NCBI GenBank assembly: GCA_027068435.1
Contig: JAMOTA010000050.1
Location: 1 to 64,000 of the forward strand
DNA from: Sulfurovum sp.
Lineage (GTDB): Bacteria; Campylobacterota; Campylobacteria; Campylobacterales; Sulfurovaceae
Direction: 5' to 3'
Length of the DNA: 64,000 nt
Made by a program: the position numbers and the translations under genes. Positions within the stretch are counted from its first letter, which is position 1. Each line of letters opens with the position of its first letter. The notes under the pieces were generated by a model that was given only the letters and a program-made list of their open reading frames with translations, was not told where the DNA came from and did not search any database. Of this stretch, positions 63,934 through 64,000 are shown piece by piece.

Positions 63934-64000
63934 TTATTTATATCTATTTTTCTGTAGATAATCATAAATAGCTTTTACCTCTTTTTTTGTCAAATAATAA
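63934..64000 (-). CDS. C-terminal end of a protein cut by the window edge
   Basis: Read on the minus strand from the edge, one frame gives YYLTKKEVKAIYDYLQKNRY followed by K and a TAA at 63934-63936. The sequence reads like the tail of a real protein (helical, charged), but it is only 21 residues long, so the call is tentative. Confidence 0.4.
   Translation of the reverse strand, partial: YYLTKKEVKAIYDYLQKNRYK

Overview
The window looks like a chromosomal segment of a low-GC member of the Campylobacterota, most like Sulfurovum/Sulfurimonas-type sulfur-oxidising bacteria. This rests on protein character: a Tat-exported flavoprotein of the flavocytochrome c sulfide dehydrogenase family, a CZB zinc-binding protein, a Campylobacterota-type DinB with an extended loop, a Mla-type lipid transporter with a STAS domain on the permease, and compact AT-rich spacers. 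I saw no rRNA, tRNA, CRISPR array, insertion sequence or replication origin.

Layout. 1-5787 (minus) is a type I restriction-modification operon, hsdM-hsdS-[ATPase, STAS-like, PIN]-hsdR, with hsdR cut by the window edge. The three inserted genes are translationally coupled and very AT-rich. They are the best candidate for an undescribed system: a partner-switch-like regulator pair with a PIN nuclease as possible effector. 5975-11388 (plus) is a packed run ctpA-purC-purS-purQ-membrane protein-plsC-crcB-small protein. 11407-15456 holds ychJ, pyrF, a cyclophilin, nadE and a lipoprotein. 15494-32162 is a long minus-strand block: a 53-residue four-cysteine protein, the Tat flavoprotein, two DEAD-box helicases, a CNNM-type protein, mgtE, pckA with the three-subunit Na+ oxaloacetate decarboxylase (oadGAB), uppP, a decayed ABC-exporter remnant, a UvrD-like helicase and two unknowns. 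32403-37923 (plus) has murA, a CZB protein, mltG, gph and an FAD oxidoreductase, with a minus-strand lysine-rich mini-protein between. 37930-41613 (minus) encodes a DUF1800 lipoprotein and a Tat-exported DUF1501 protein behind a candidate c-di-GMP (GEMM-I-like) riboswitch. 41879-45871 holds thiL, a small unknown and a SUV3-type RNA helicase. 45872-46943 is accessory: an ORF interrupted by TGA, a 20-bp imperfect inverted repeat and a YoeB-type toxin-antitoxin pair. 46994-50373 (minus) is a Mla-like lipid ABC transporter. 50445-54355 has speA, cysE and dinB. clpB and acnB (minus) and truD, a DUF502 protein, a coiled-coil protein, a beta-propeller protein and a cold-shock gene (plus) close the window.

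How parts work together. oadGAB and pckA link pyruvate, oxaloacetate and PEP and could couple to a Na+ gradient. The DUF1800/DUF1501 pair looks like an exported surface system: its lipoprotein stalk is a tandem array of bacterial N-glycosylation sequons and its leader carries the riboswitch candidate. Regulatory signals visible by eye include a perfect sigma70 promoter with an HspR-like HAIR element before clpB, a 22-bp near-identical operator at the same distance from the -10 box of mltG and dinB, three genes (mltG, dinB, truD) whose -10 box sits directly on the start codon (leaderless candidates), and a structured cold-shock leader. All calls come from reading the sequence. No homology search or folding program was run.
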